From positions 4,588,001 to 4,652,000 of the forward strand of contig NZ_CP109435.1 in assembly GCF_036227125.1 (NCBI RefSeq): a stretch of 64,000 nt of DNA, in the 5' to 3' direction. Positions 19,113 through 26,904 of the stretch are shown here, piece after piece. Below the pieces are notes generated by a model. That model saw only the letters and a list, made by a program, of their open reading frames with translations, was not told where the DNA came from and ran no database searches. Origin of the DNA: Streptomyces sp. NBC_01485. Its GTDB lineage: Bacteria > Actinomycetota > Actinomycetes > Streptomycetales > Streptomycetaceae. Numbering within the stretch: the stretch's first letter is position 1; each line of letters begins with the position of its first letter. The position numbers and the translations under genes were made by a program.

Positions 19113-19856
19113 ATGGCGCAGGGGCGGGGCTGGGAGGGCGCGGTCCTCAAATTGATGCGCGCGAAGGACTTCACACTCACCGTCACGGGGGTGGAGGAGG
19201 TCACCGGCGACTACCGCCGGCTGCACCTCACCGACGGCGGGCTGCTCGCCACCACCGGGGTCCACCCGACGATCTGGGTCCGGCTCTGGTTCGACAACGC
19301 GGGCAAACCGCACCAGCGGGCCTACACCCTGGTCGATCCGGACCCGGCGGCCGGCGCCTTCAGCCTGGAGTTCGCCCTGCACGAGGGCGCCGCCAGCGAC
19401 TGGGCACGGGCCGCGAAGCCCGGCGACACCATCGAGGCGACCGTCCAGGGCACCGGCTTCGAACCGCCCGCCCCGGCCCCCTCCCACGTCCTCGTGATCG
19501 GCGACCCGGCCTCCCTGCCCGCCATCAACTCCCTGCTCGGCCCGGACGAGGGCGCGCTCGGCTCCGCCCCGGCGACCGTCTGGTTCGAGGGCTCCCCAGA
19601 CGGCACGGACGGCCTCCCCTTCCGGACCGACCCCGCCCGCCACGAGATACGGCACGTGCCCCGCCGCGACGGAGGCGCGGGCCTCGTCGAACGCGTGAAG
19701 GCGGAACTCCCCGCCCTCCTGACGGCCACCCCCGACCCGTACATCTGGATCGCCTGCGACACCCTCACCACCCGGACCCTGACGGCCTACCTGCGCAAGG
19801 AACTGGCCGTCCCCAAGGAGCGCGTGCACGCACTGGGGTACTGGCGCGCAAGCTGA
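19113..19856 (+). CDS. Siderophore-interacting protein (ferric-siderophore reductase)
   Basis: A 247-aa protein of the ViuB/SIP family. It has an FAD-binding region with RAYTLVDPDPAAGAFSLEFALHEGAASDWARAAKPGD, then an NAD(P)H-binding half: HVLVIGDPASLPAINSLL and the end ERVHALGYWRAS. The start is the ATG at 19113 with GAGG just upstream; a TTG 11 codons earlier is possible but less likely. Such enzymes reduce Fe(III) in imported siderophores to release Fe(II). The iron box 40 bp upstream fits that role. Confidence 0.92.
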   Translation: MAQGRGWEGAVLKLMRAKDFTLTVTGVEEVTGDYRRLHLTDGGLLATTGVHPTIWVRLWFDNAGKPHQRAYTLVDPDPAAGAFSLEFALHEGAASDWARAAKPGDTIEATVQGTGFEPPAPAPSHVLVIGDPASLPAINSLLGPDEGALGSAPATVWFEGSPDGTDGLPFRTDPARHEIRHVPRRDGGAGLVERVKAELPALLTATPDPYIWIACDTLTTRTLTAYLRKELAVPKERVHALGYWRAS

Positions 19857-19950
19857 GGGTGTGGCGGGCAGGCCCATGGAACCGGGGGCGCTGCACGCGA
19901 GCCGGGGGGCGTGACGCGCGAGGCGACGGCGCAGGCGGGATCATCGACGC

Positions 19951-20544
19951 ATGGACGTCACCCTTCACCTCTCCCAGGACCCCGAGGCCGACGAACTCCT
20001 CGGGCGCTCCCCGCTCGCCGCGCTGGTCGGGATGCTGCTGGACCAGCAGGTTCCGATGGAGTGGGCGTTCAAGGGCCCCCGCACGATCGCCGACCGCCTC
20101 GACGCCGACGACCTCGACGCGCACGTCATCGCCGCCCAGGACCCGGAGGCCTTCGCCGCGCTCCTCTCCGAGAAGCCGGCCGTGCACCGCTACCCCGGCT
20201 CCATGGCCAAGCGCGTCCAGCAGCTCTGCCAGTACCTCGTCGAGCACTACGACGGTGACGCCGGCGCCGTCTGGAGCGGCGTGAGCACCGGCAAGGAGCT
20301 GCTCAAACGCCTTGAGGACCTGCCCGGCTTCGGCAAGCAGAAGGCCCAGATCTTCCTGGCCCTGCTGGGCAAGCAACTCGGCGTACGCCCCACAGGCTGG
20401 CGTGAGGCCGCCGGCCCCTACGGCGAACCGAAGTCCTTCCGCTCGGTCGCCGACATCACCGGCCCGGAGTCCCTGACGAAGGTACGAGCCCACAAACAGG
20501 AGATGAAGGCGGCGGCGAAGGCGGCGAAGGCCGCCAAGGGCTGA
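19951..20544 (+). CDS. HhH-GPD-type base-excision repair protein
   Basis: A 197-aa protein with the helix-hairpin-helix DNA-binding motif LEDLPGFGKQKAQIFLALLGKQLG near residues 120-143 and the upstream LVGMLLDQQVPMEWAFKGP. The latter is the LLxQQ pattern of the HhH-GPD glycosylase superfamily. The catalytic Asp/Lys of endonuclease III types is not obvious, so whether it is an active glycosylase is unclear. It is a standard small Streptomyces family. The C-terminus is an Ala/Lys tail (MKAAAKAAKAAKG). Confidence 0.85.
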   Translation: MDVTLHLSQDPEADELLGRSPLAALVGMLLDQQVPMEWAFKGPRTIADRLDADDLDAHVIAAQDPEAFAALLSEKPAVHRYPGSMAKRVQQLCQYLVEHYDGDAGAVWSGVSTGKELLKRLEDLPGFGKQKAQIFLALLGKQLGVRPTGWREAAGPYGEPKSFRSVADITGPESLTKVRAHKQEMKAAAKAAKAAKG

Positions 20545-20725
20545 GCGGCCACGGGGCAGGCAAGCGACCGCTGAGGGAAGTCGTGCGGTGCGGCCCGCCA
20601 GGGTCCGCGCAGCCGTCCGCGCACCCTCCGCCCCGCTGAACACGCCCCCGCACCCCTGCTCCGAACAGGTGATTCTCGCGGCCCGCGTGCTGAACGGCGG
20701 GCGTGTCGCGGGGAGATGACCTGCC

Positions 20726-21040
20726 ATGGGCAGCACCGCACGCATGCACCCCCGCAGCCGCGCCTGGCTGCGGGTACTCGTCATGCTCCTCGCCCTGCTG
20801 GTGCCGGGCGCGCCCGCCGAGGTCTCCGCGAAGCCGGTCGCCGCCGCCGAGTTCGCCGAGTACGACGTCGTCGAACCGGTGCTGCGACCCGCCCCCTGCG
20901 CCCACCGCCCCGCCGCACCCCTGCGCCCCGCGCCGCTCCCGGCCCCGGCGCCCGGGGTCCCGGCGGACCGGCCGCTCCCCGCGCCGCCGAGCCCGTCGTA
21001 CGCCCTGCACGTCCTGCGCACCGTGGTCCTGCGCTGCTGA
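20726..21040 (+). CDS. Small secreted or membrane protein, unknown
   Basis: A 104-aa frame with GGGGAG ten bases before the ATG. The first 35 residues look like a signal peptide (RSRAWLRVLVMLLALLVPGAPAEVSA). The mature part has FAEYDVVEPVLRPAPCAHRP, a Pro/Ala-rich run and a final cysteine. I do not recognise a family. It precedes another small ORF 46 bp on, probably in one message. Confidence 0.6.
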   Translation: MGSTARMHPRSRAWLRVLVMLLALLVPGAPAEVSAKPVAAAEFAEYDVVEPVLRPAPCAHRPAAPLRPAPLPAPAPGVPADRPLPAPPSPSYALHVLRTVVLRC

Positions 21041-21086
21041 CCGGCCCCGCCCCGAGGTCCGTCAGTACGACGCAAGGAGCACAGCC

Positions 21087-21221
21087 ATGCCCACCGACCC
21101 GTACGCCGTCCTGCGCGCCCTGCTGCGCGCGGAGGCCGTCCGCAACACACCGAAACCGCAGGTGCAGGTACAGGTGCAGGAACCGAGTCCGCAGCAGCCC
21201 GAAAAGAAGCGGGACCGCTGA
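21087..21221 (+). CDS. 44-aa small protein, unknown
   Basis: MPTDPYAVLRALLRAEAVRN followed by a QVQVQVQE run and a charged end (EKKRDR). AAGGAG lies eight bases before the ATG. It could be a small regulatory or accessory protein. Support is the ribosome site and the position directly behind the secreted protein. Confidence 0.55.
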   Translation: MPTDPYAVLRALLRAEAVRNTPKPQVQVQVQEPSPQQPEKKRDR

Positions 21222-21260
21222 CCGGTCGGCGGAGGCGGCACCCGGCGGACACCCGCCGGT

Positions 21261-21751
21261 CTACCGCCTCCGCCGGGCCGTACCGAACAGGGAACGGGTG
21301 ATCTCACGGCCGATCTGCGTCCCGACGGAACGGGCGAGGGACTTGAACATGCCGCTGCCGACGACCTGTTCGACGACGGACCGTTCCTTCTCCGGCTCCC
21401 GGCCCTTTGTCGCCTTCGGTGCCTTGGTCTCCGTCGGTCCTCCGCTCGCCCCCGCACCCTGCCGTTCGCCGCCCCGGGCGCCGACACCCGGGACAGGTCG
21501 CCCTTCACGTCCGCGAGGAAGACGGGCACGCCCTGCGCCGAGAGCTGTTCGGCGATCAACTGGAGCGTCCTGGTCTTTCCGGTGCCGGTCGCACCCGCGA
21601 CCAGACCGTGCCGGTTCAGCACGGGGAGGGGGATGCGGACCGGGGCGCCGGGCAGACGCTCTCCGTCCCACAACAGGGCGCCCAGGTCGAGGGCGGGGCC
21701 GGTGAAGGCGTACCCGGCGGCGATGCCGGCGGCACTCGGCGACTCACTCAT
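21261..21751 (-). pseudogene. HerA-like helicase (DUF853), internally deleted
   Basis: The first 95 codons from the ATG at 21751 are a perfect HerA/DUF853 start, including the Walker A GATGTGKTRTLQL and FLADVKGDLSRVSAPG. The last 45 codons, in another frame, are the typical family C-terminus (ERSVVEQVVGSGMFKSLARSVGTQIGREITRSLFGTARR). The family is normally about 500 aa, so some 350 codons are gone. The junction near 21440-21470 also changes frame. Only a truncated product with the P-loop could be made. The lesion looks like one clean deletion. Confidence 0.85.
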
Positions 21752-21856
21752 CGGCAGCCTCTCCTTCCGTTTTACCCCTGTTCATCACGTCTTTTCCAGC
21801 GTCGCACTCCGTCTCCATGGCTGCGCCCGGAACGTCAGGACCGGTAGGCTTTCCGT

Positions 21857-22153
21857 GTGATCTTCAAGCGCATCGGAAACGGCCGGCCGTACCCCGACCA
21901 CGGCCGGGAAAGCACCCGGCAGTGGGCGGACGTCGCGCCGCGCCCGGTCCGCCTCGATCAGCTGGTGACCACCAAGCAGCAGCTCGACCTGGAAACCCTG
22001 CTCGCGGAGGACTCGACCTTCTACGGCGACCTCTTCGCGCACGTCGTGAAGTGGCAGGGCGACCTGTACCTGGAGGACGGACTGCACCGCGCGGTGCGGG
22101 CGGCGCTCCAGCAGCGACAGGTGCTGCACGCGCGCGTGCTCGAGCTGGACTGA
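21857..22153 (+). CDS. Conserved 98-aa Streptomyces protein
   Basis: Starts at a GTG (MIFKRIGNGRPYPDHGREST) and continues WADVAPRPVRLDQLVTTKQQLDLETLLAEDSTFYGDLFAHVVKWQG. I recognise it as a very conserved small actinobacterial protein found just before a LytR C-terminal-domain gene. Annotation pipelines have called such proteins VapB-like, but there is no toxin gene beside it and no clear ribbon-helix-helix. Function unknown. Confidence 0.8.
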   Translation: MIFKRIGNGRPYPDHGRESTRQWADVAPRPVRLDQLVTTKQQLDLETLLAEDSTFYGDLFAHVVKWQGDLYLEDGLHRAVRAALQQRQVLHARVLELD

Positions 22154-22288
22154 CCCTCCGCCCCAGACAGCGCCGCAAACAGCGGGTCTACCCGCTGAGT
22201 TGACCCGTTCGGGTTCTTTTCGCGCCCCGGCACGGTGTCGGATGATCGTTTATTAGTCACGGCGTCCCGGGCGCACTACGCTGCGCCC

Positions 22289-23014
22289 ATGAGCATGCTG
22301 ACTCCCCCCGGCATGGGCGGTAAATACCGGATCACGGGGGACAAGTTCCCCCGCATGCGCCCCCATCGGCGACGCGGCAGGCTGGGCGTCGTGGTCGTAG
22401 CCTGCGGCGCCTTGCTCGGCGTGGCCGGCTGGGGCACCCTGCAGCTCATCGACGTCTTCACGGGCGGCGGAGGGACAGCCACGGCTGCCGGTGCCGACTG
22501 CTCGACGAAGGCCACCAAGGCTACGAAAAACGCCGCGAACGCCGCGAACGCTACGAACAACGCGAAAAACGCCAAGGCGGGCCCCGCGCCCTCCTCGTCC
22601 GCCGGTGCCACGGGCGCCACGGGCACGCTGCCCAAGCCCGCGCAGATCACCGTGAACGTCTTCAACGCCACGACCCGCAGCGGCCTCGCCAAGACCACCG
22701 CGGACGAGCTGAGGAAACGCGGCTTCAAGATCGGCGAAGTGGGCAACGCCAGCAAGCAGTACGACAAGAAGGTCGCCGGAACCGGGATACTGCTCGGCCC
22801 CGCGGCCTCCCTGAACACCTCGCTACCGGTCCTCGCCACGCAGCTCAACACCGCCGAGCGCCGCACCGACGCCGCCCGCACCGGGCCGACCGTCGACCTG
22901 ATCATCGGCACCGGTTTCAAGGCGCTGACCAGCCAGGCGGACGCGACCAAGGCACTGACGGCCCTGGCAGCACCGAAGCCGACAGCAGGCGCCGACACGA
23001 AGAAGGCCTGCTGA
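22289..23014 (+). CDS. LytR C-terminal-domain membrane protein
   Basis: A 241-aa protein with a cytosolic basic N-terminus (FPRMRPHRRRGRLG), one membrane span (VVVVACGALLGVAGWGTLQLI), an Ala/Asn/Lys-rich linker (KNAANAANATNNAKNAK) and an extracytoplasmic LytR_C-type domain from about residue 125: ITVNVFNATTRSGLAKTTADELRKRGF, then GPAASLNTSLPVLATQL. The domain accompanies LCP cell-wall enzymes, and a cell-envelope role is likely. Its stop lies inside a terminator hairpin. Confidence 0.88.
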   Translation: MSMLTPPGMGGKYRITGDKFPRMRPHRRRGRLGVVVVACGALLGVAGWGTLQLIDVFTGGGGTATAAGADCSTKATKATKNAANAANATNNAKNAKAGPAPSSSAGATGATGTLPKPAQITVNVFNATTRSGLAKTTADELRKRGFKIGEVGNASKQYDKKVAGTGILLGPAASLNTSLPVLATQLNTAERRTDAARTGPTVDLIIGTGFKALTSQADATKALTALAAPKPTAGADTKKAC

Positions 23015-23023
23015 CAGGCCTTC
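23002..23023 (+). terminator. Terminator hairpin overlapping the LytR_C stop codon
   Basis: A perfect nine-bp stem (GAAGGCCTG with its complement) and CTGA loop. The TGA stop of the LytR_C gene is in the loop. It also lies downstream of upp on the opposite strand and may serve both convergent genes. Confidence 0.75.
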
Positions 23024-23093
23024 TCGCTCAGCGACTCCCCGCTACCCGGCCGCGCCGTGGCCACGGCGCGGTCACGCCGTGGCGGCTCGGCAG

Positions 23094-23729
23094 TTACTCG
23101 GCCGAGCCGTACAGCCGGTCGCCCGCGTCGCCCAGGCCCGGGACGATGTAGCCGTGCTCGTTGAGGTGGTCGTCGACGGCCGCCGTGACGACGGTGACCG
23201 GGGAGCCCGCGAGCTCGCGCTCCATGAGCTCCACACCCTCCGGGGCGGCGAGCAGCACCACGGCCGTCACATCGTCCGCGCCGCGCCGGATCAGCTCGCG
23301 GATCGCGGCGACCAGCGTGCCGCCGGTGGCCAGCATCGGGTCCAGGACGTACACCTGGCGGTTGGAGAGGTCCTCCGGCATCCGCGTAGCGTACGTGGAC
23401 GCCTCGAGGGTCTCCTCGTTGCGGATCATGCCCAGGAAGCCCACCTCGGCGGTCGGCAGCAGCCGGACCATGCCGTCCAGCATGCCGAGGCCCGCCCGCA
23501 GGATCGGCACCACCAGCGGGCGCGGGTAGGAGAGCTTGACGCCGGTGGTCGGGGCGACCGGCGTCTTGATGTCGACCTGCTCGGTGCGCACGTCCCGCGT
23601 GGCCTCGTAGGCGAGCAGGGTGACCAGTTCGTCGGCCAGCCGGCGGAAGGTCGCGGAGTCCGTGCGCTGGTCGCGCAGCGTGGTGAGCTTGTGGGCGACC
23701 AGGGGGTGGTCGACGACGTGGAGACGCAT
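23094..23729 (-). CDS. upp: Uracil phosphoribosyltransferase
   Basis: A 211-aa full-length enzyme that makes UMP from uracil and PRPP in pyrimidine salvage. The PRPP-binding loop is VYVLDPMLATGGTL. The uracil-binding C-terminus GYIVPGLGDAGDRLYGSAE is complete. The N-terminus MRLHVVDHPLVAHKLTTLRDQRT is typical. It starts at the ATG at 23729 and is convergent with the LytR_C gene. Confidence 0.97.
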   Translation of the reverse strand: MRLHVVDHPLVAHKLTTLRDQRTDSATFRRLADELVTLLAYEATRDVRTEQVDIKTPVAPTTGVKLSYPRPLVVPILRAGLGMLDGMVRLLPTAEVGFLGMIRNEETLEASTYATRMPEDLSNRQVYVLDPMLATGGTLVAAIRELIRRGADDVTAVVLLAAPEGVELMERELAGSPVTVVTAAVDDHLNEHGYIVPGLGDAGDRLYGSAE

Positions 23730-23862
23730 GTCCACAACAGTAACCGGGCCGAACCCACCCGGCGTCCCCACACACAGTGAACCTCCCCCCTCGACTCTCC
23801 CCCTCGGCTTCGGCCGTTCACTGGCGGCAAACCGCCCGTCGGAGGGAAAGTGGGAGAAAGGG

Positions 23863-24147
23863 ATGGAGACGGACCGGGGTACCCGAGGTGGTGTGCCGAT
23901 GTCTGAGCTGCCCGACTCGCCCGACTCGCCCGACTCGCCCGACCGCGACGCGCCGGATATGCCGGAGGCATCCGGGGCGCCGGACAGGGCACGGCCGCCC
24001 GAGTCCGACGCCGAGCGACGGCGGCGCCGCGCCCGGTTCCTGCGCGAGCTGGCCGAGGCCCGCGAACTGCGCGACCGGGTCCAGCCGCGCCGTGCCAAGA
24101 CCGCCCGCCTGCGCCACGCGATGCGCATGCGCACGTTCCGCTGGTAG
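23863..24147 (+). CDS. Small basic protein, unknown
   Basis: 94 aa from an ATG with GGAGAAAGG upstream (METDRGTRGGVPMSELPDSP). A DSPDSPDSP run is followed by an Arg-rich helix (SDAERRRRRARFLRELAEARELRDRVQPRR) and a C-terminus MRMRTFRW. An in-frame ATG at 23899 could be the real start. The charged helix suggests nucleic-acid or protein binding. No family recognised. Confidence 0.6.
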   Translation: METDRGTRGGVPMSELPDSPDSPDSPDRDAPDMPEASGAPDRARPPESDAERRRRRARFLRELAEARELRDRVQPRRAKTARLRHAMRMRTFRW

Positions 24148-24480
24148 CCGTAGCCGTACGGGACTTGGGGCATACGGGGAAGATCGCCACCGTCACGGGT
24201 GTCCCCGGGGGTGGCCATGCGTGGCGCGCGGGAAAGCCGCGTACGATCCGCTCGTGGCGGCAACGGGTGCTGGTGAGTCGCGCACGGACGTACTCAGGGA
24301 CGAGCTCACGGACGTGCGATCAAAACCACCGGACACAGGGAGCCGAAGAAGTCCCCTGAACGCCTTGTTTCTGCCACGATTCCGAGTGGGTGGGGCTCGG
24401 AGCCCGAGCTCTCGCTCCGCCCGTAACCTCCGCCGGGGGGATCCCCAACCGGCACGCCTAAGACCAGTGGGAGAGTCACG
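24148..24480 (+). other. Non-coding gap upstream of the tadA-associated gene
   Basis: About 330 bp without a convincing gene. It should hold the promoter of the next operon; a GGGAG ribosome site lies about eight bases before the GTG at 24481. No palindrome or RNA element that I trust is visible. Confidence 0.5.
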
Positions 24481-25032
24481 GTGTACTTCGCCGCACTGCT
24501 CGCGCGCACCGAAGACGGGTGGGAAGCGAGCGACACAGAGCTCGACGATGTGGAAACCCTGTCGGATCTGGCCGACCTGGCCCGGGAAGCCTCTCCCGAC
24601 GACGACACGGTGCTCGTGCTGATCGAGCAGGAGGACTCCTGGTTCGGAGTCGTCCGCATCGACGGCGAGGAGGACCCTCGCATCTTCGTCTCCGACGCCG
24701 CTGCCGCCGCCCGGAGCTCGTACGGCGAGATCCTGCTCACCGACGAACTGCTCGGAAGGGATCCGGATGCCGACGACGCGGATCTGGACGCCCTCGACCT
24801 CGACGGCACCGAGGACGGTGAGAACGACAACAACGAGGACGACGACGAGGCCTCCGCCGGCCCCGAAGGCGGCGGCTCCGCCGAAATCGTGCCGCACGGC
24901 CCGCTCGGCGACTCCCGCATCCTCGACGACCTCGGCGTCGGCGAGAAGGAACTGAAGTCGCTGTCCGAGGACGCCGTCACCGAGATCGCCGAGGCCCTGG
25001 GCGCCTCGGAGGTCCTGGAGACCGTCCGCTGA
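24481..25032 (+). CDS. tRNA adenosine deaminase-associated protein
   Basis: A 183-aa acidic protein starting at a GTG (VYFAALLARTEDGWEASDTEL). The N-terminal domain (residues 1-85) is the conserved part. A highly acidic, Asp/Asn-rich linker (DGENDNNEDDDE) follows, then a helical end (ILDDLGVGEKELKSLSEDAVTEIAEALG). The family is defined by its position directly before tadA in actinobacteria; its function has not been shown. The tadA ATG lies about 85 bp after its stop. Confidence 0.9.
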   Translation: MYFAALLARTEDGWEASDTELDDVETLSDLADLAREASPDDDTVLVLIEQEDSWFGVVRIDGEEDPRIFVSDAAAAARSSYGEILLTDELLGRDPDADDADLDALDLDGTEDGENDNNEDDDEASAGPEGGGSAEIVPHGPLGDSRILDDLGVGEKELKSLSEDAVTEIAEALGASEVLETVR

Positions 25033-25118
25033 CCACACCCGACGCATCCAGCACACCCGACGCGTACGACCGGGGCGGCCGGACACCCGACCCCGTACGC
25101 GACCGGTGGCGGGCCGCG

Positions 25119-25550
25119 ATGCGGCTCGCGCTGGACGAGGCCCGGCTGGCCGCCCGGGGCGGAGACGTCCCGGTCGGCGCCGTCCTGCTGGCTCCGGACG
25201 GCACGACGGTCCTCGCCGCCGGCCACAACGAACGTGAGGCGGGCGGCGATCCGACGGCCCACGCGGAGGTGCTCGCCGTCCGGCGGGCCGCCGCGAAGCT
25301 CGGCGAGTGGCGGCTGACCGGCTGCACACTCGTCGTGACCCTCGAACCGTGCACGATGTGCGCGGGCGCACTCGTGCAGTCCCGGGTGGACCGGGTCGTC
25401 TACGGCGCCCGCGACGACAAGGCGGGCGCGGCCGGCTCCCTCTGGGACGTCGTCCGCGACCGACGCCTCAACCACCGCCCCGAGGTCGTCGAGGGCGTCC
25501 TCGCGCAGGAGTGCGCGGGGCTCCTCACGGAGTTCTTCCGCGACCGCTGA
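25119..25550 (+). CDS. tadA: tRNA(Arg)-specific adenosine-34 deaminase
   Basis: A 143-aa enzyme that converts A34 of tRNA-Arg(ACG) to inosine. The zinc deaminase motif is intact: HAE in DPTAHAEVLAVRR and PCTMC in TLEPCTMCAGAL. The length from the ATG at 25119 matches the Streptomyces family; the frame is open further upstream but offers no good start. Its substrate tRNA-Arg(ACG) is encoded at 57.9 kb in this same window. Confidence 0.95.
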   Translation: MRLALDEARLAARGGDVPVGAVLLAPDGTTVLAAGHNEREAGGDPTAHAEVLAVRRAAAKLGEWRLTGCTLVVTLEPCTMCAGALVQSRVDRVVYGARDDKAGAAGSLWDVVRDRRLNHRPEVVEGVLAQECAGLLTEFFRDR

Positions 25551-25618
25551 TCCCCCTTTGATCCCCCCTCCGAATACCGATTTCAAACCGGGGCTCACCT
25601 TGTTGTAAGGTCTCTCTC

Positions 25619-25703
25619 GGTAGCGTGTCCGAGCGGCCGAAGGAGCTCGCCTCGAAAGCGAGTGTGGCGCAAGTCACCGAGGGTTCAAATCCCTCCGCTA
25701 CCG
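25619..25703 (+). tRNA. tRNA-Ser (anticodon CGA)
   Basis: Acceptor stem GGTAGCG/CGCTACC, anticodon stem CTCGC/GCGAG with loop CTCGAAA (anticodon CGA), a long class II variable arm, and T arm GAGGGTTCAAATCCCTC. No CCA is encoded. It sits just after tadA, as in other Streptomyces. Confidence 0.96.
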
Positions 25704-25991
25704 CTGGTGGACCAAGGGTCCGGCTCGATGAGCCGGGCCCTTTGTCGTGCTTCGTATGTTCTCGCTCGGCATGGTCTCGTGCGGCAGGCTCTCGCTTGGC
25801 TTGGGGCGTTTGCCCAGGTACAGCCAGGCGAGGGCGCCGATGAGCGAGGTGCTGAGGATGAAGAGCAGCCACAGCAGCTTCGGCACGTAGCGGACGCGCT
25901 CGGCGGGTGTGCGGACGCAGTTGAGCAACGCCCCCAGGTTCAGCACGGCTACGAGGACCATCGGAACGGCGGTCAGCAGTTGCTCCAGCAT
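25698..25991 (-). CDS. PLDc_N-domain small membrane protein
   Basis: 97 aa from the ATG at 25991 (MLEQLLTAVPMVLVAVLNLGALLNCV) with AAGGAG upstream. It has two membrane helices (residues 5-25 and 45-65; KLLWLLFILSTSLIGALAWLYLGKRP), the pattern of the phospholipase D N-terminal domain found in many small actinobacterial proteins. The stop codon falls inside the tRNA-Ser acceptor stem on the opposite strand, so the last 25 residues overlap the tRNA terminator. Confidence 0.8.
   Translation of the reverse strand: MLEQLLTAVPMVLVAVLNLGALLNCVRTPAERVRYVPKLLWLLFILSTSLIGALAWLYLGKRPKPSESLPHETMPSENIRSTTKGPAHRAGPLVHQR
25714..25743 (+). terminator. tRNA-Ser terminator
   Basis: GGGTCCGGCT pairs with AGCCGGGCCC (two G-U pairs) across a CGATG loop and is followed by TTTG. 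It starts 11 bases after the tRNA 3' end. Confidence 0.75.
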
Positions 25992-26178
25992 GCGTCTTCT
26001 CTCCTTCTCGCCCACTTCGCCCGCCTCCGGGCGGCGGCCTTCATCCCTTCATCGGACGAGCACCCCCGATCGGTTCACGAACGCGCCGTGGATGTTCAAA
26101 AGCAGTGTGAAAATCGGACTGGCGGTTACACTCACCGCCGGCAACAGGGGCCCAAGTGGGCACAACAGGGGAGGCCAG

Positions 26179-26355
26179 GTGGCGGTGAACGCCAAGAAGA
26201 TCGCCGTCTACGTACTCGTGGTCTTCGTGCTCTATGTGATCATCACGGACCCCGCGAAGGCGGCGGACTACGTCCAGATAGGCTTCCAGGGCATATCGGA
26301 CGCCGCCAAGGCCGTCGGAGACTTCTTCACCTGGCTGGCCGACGGGGCGCGGTAG
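26179..26355 (+). CDS. 58-aa membrane protein
   Basis: MAVNAKKIAVYVLVVFVLYVIITDPAKAADYVQIG, starting at a GTG with GGGGAGG five bases before. One membrane helix at residues 9-22, then an amphipathic tail (SDAAKAVGDFFTWLADG). A conserved small Streptomyces protein of unknown role, just upstream of the Dabb gene. Confidence 0.75.
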   Translation: MAVNAKKIAVYVLVVFVLYVIITDPAKAADYVQIGFQGISDAAKAVGDFFTWLADGAR

Positions 26356-26397
26356 CCGGGGGCGTCGCCGAGGCCGTCGTACGCACTGGGAGTGTTC

Positions 26398-26691
26398 ATG
26401 ATCCGCCACCTGGTCCTTTTCAAGCTCAACGAGGGCGTCGAGCGCGACGATCCCCGGGTCGTTCGGGGCGAGGCGGCCTTCCGGGCGCTGGGCGGCCAGA
26501 TCGACGAACTGCGCTTCTGGGAGCTGGGCTGGAACATCAGCGACCGCCCCATCGCCTACGACTTCGCGATCAACTCGGCCGTCGAGGACGCGGACGCGCT
26601 GAAGCGGTATCTCGAGCACCCGGCCCATCAGGCGGGTGTCGCCCTGTGGCGGGAGTTCGCCACCTGGGTGGTCGCCGACTACGAGTTCTGA
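26398..26691 (+). CDS. Dabb-family (stress-responsive A/B barrel) protein
   Basis: A 97-aa protein with the full Dabb pattern: MIRHLVLFKLNEGVE, LRFWELGWNIS, YDFAINSAVEDADALKRYLEHPAH, VVADYEF. Dimeric alpha-beta barrels of this kind include some cyclases and stress proteins; the role here is unknown. The ATG at 26398 is preferred over a GTG two codons earlier. Confidence 0.9.
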   Translation: MIRHLVLFKLNEGVERDDPRVVRGEAAFRALGGQIDELRFWELGWNISDRPIAYDFAINSAVEDADALKRYLEHPAHQAGVALWREFATWVVADYEF

Positions 26692-26904
26692 GCCGTCCCA
26701 CGCGCCAGCATTCGGCAGCACTCAAGCCCTCCGCCGGAACGATGGGGGGCTTTTGTGCATCCTGATTCATGATCAATACCCCAACTTCTCCCTCAACACG
26801 GCGTTATGGGGTGCTTGCACACAGTGCACATGTCTTGTGATGCTATGACCGCTTTTGACGGATGAGTTGACCGATGGTGATCTGACGAAGAGGTGGCGTT
26901 GACC

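Noticed and set aside
21857..22153. VapB antitoxin of a second toxin-antitoxin pair
   Set aside because: No toxin gene is adjacent, and a ribbon-helix-helix is not evident; kept as a conserved protein of unknown function.
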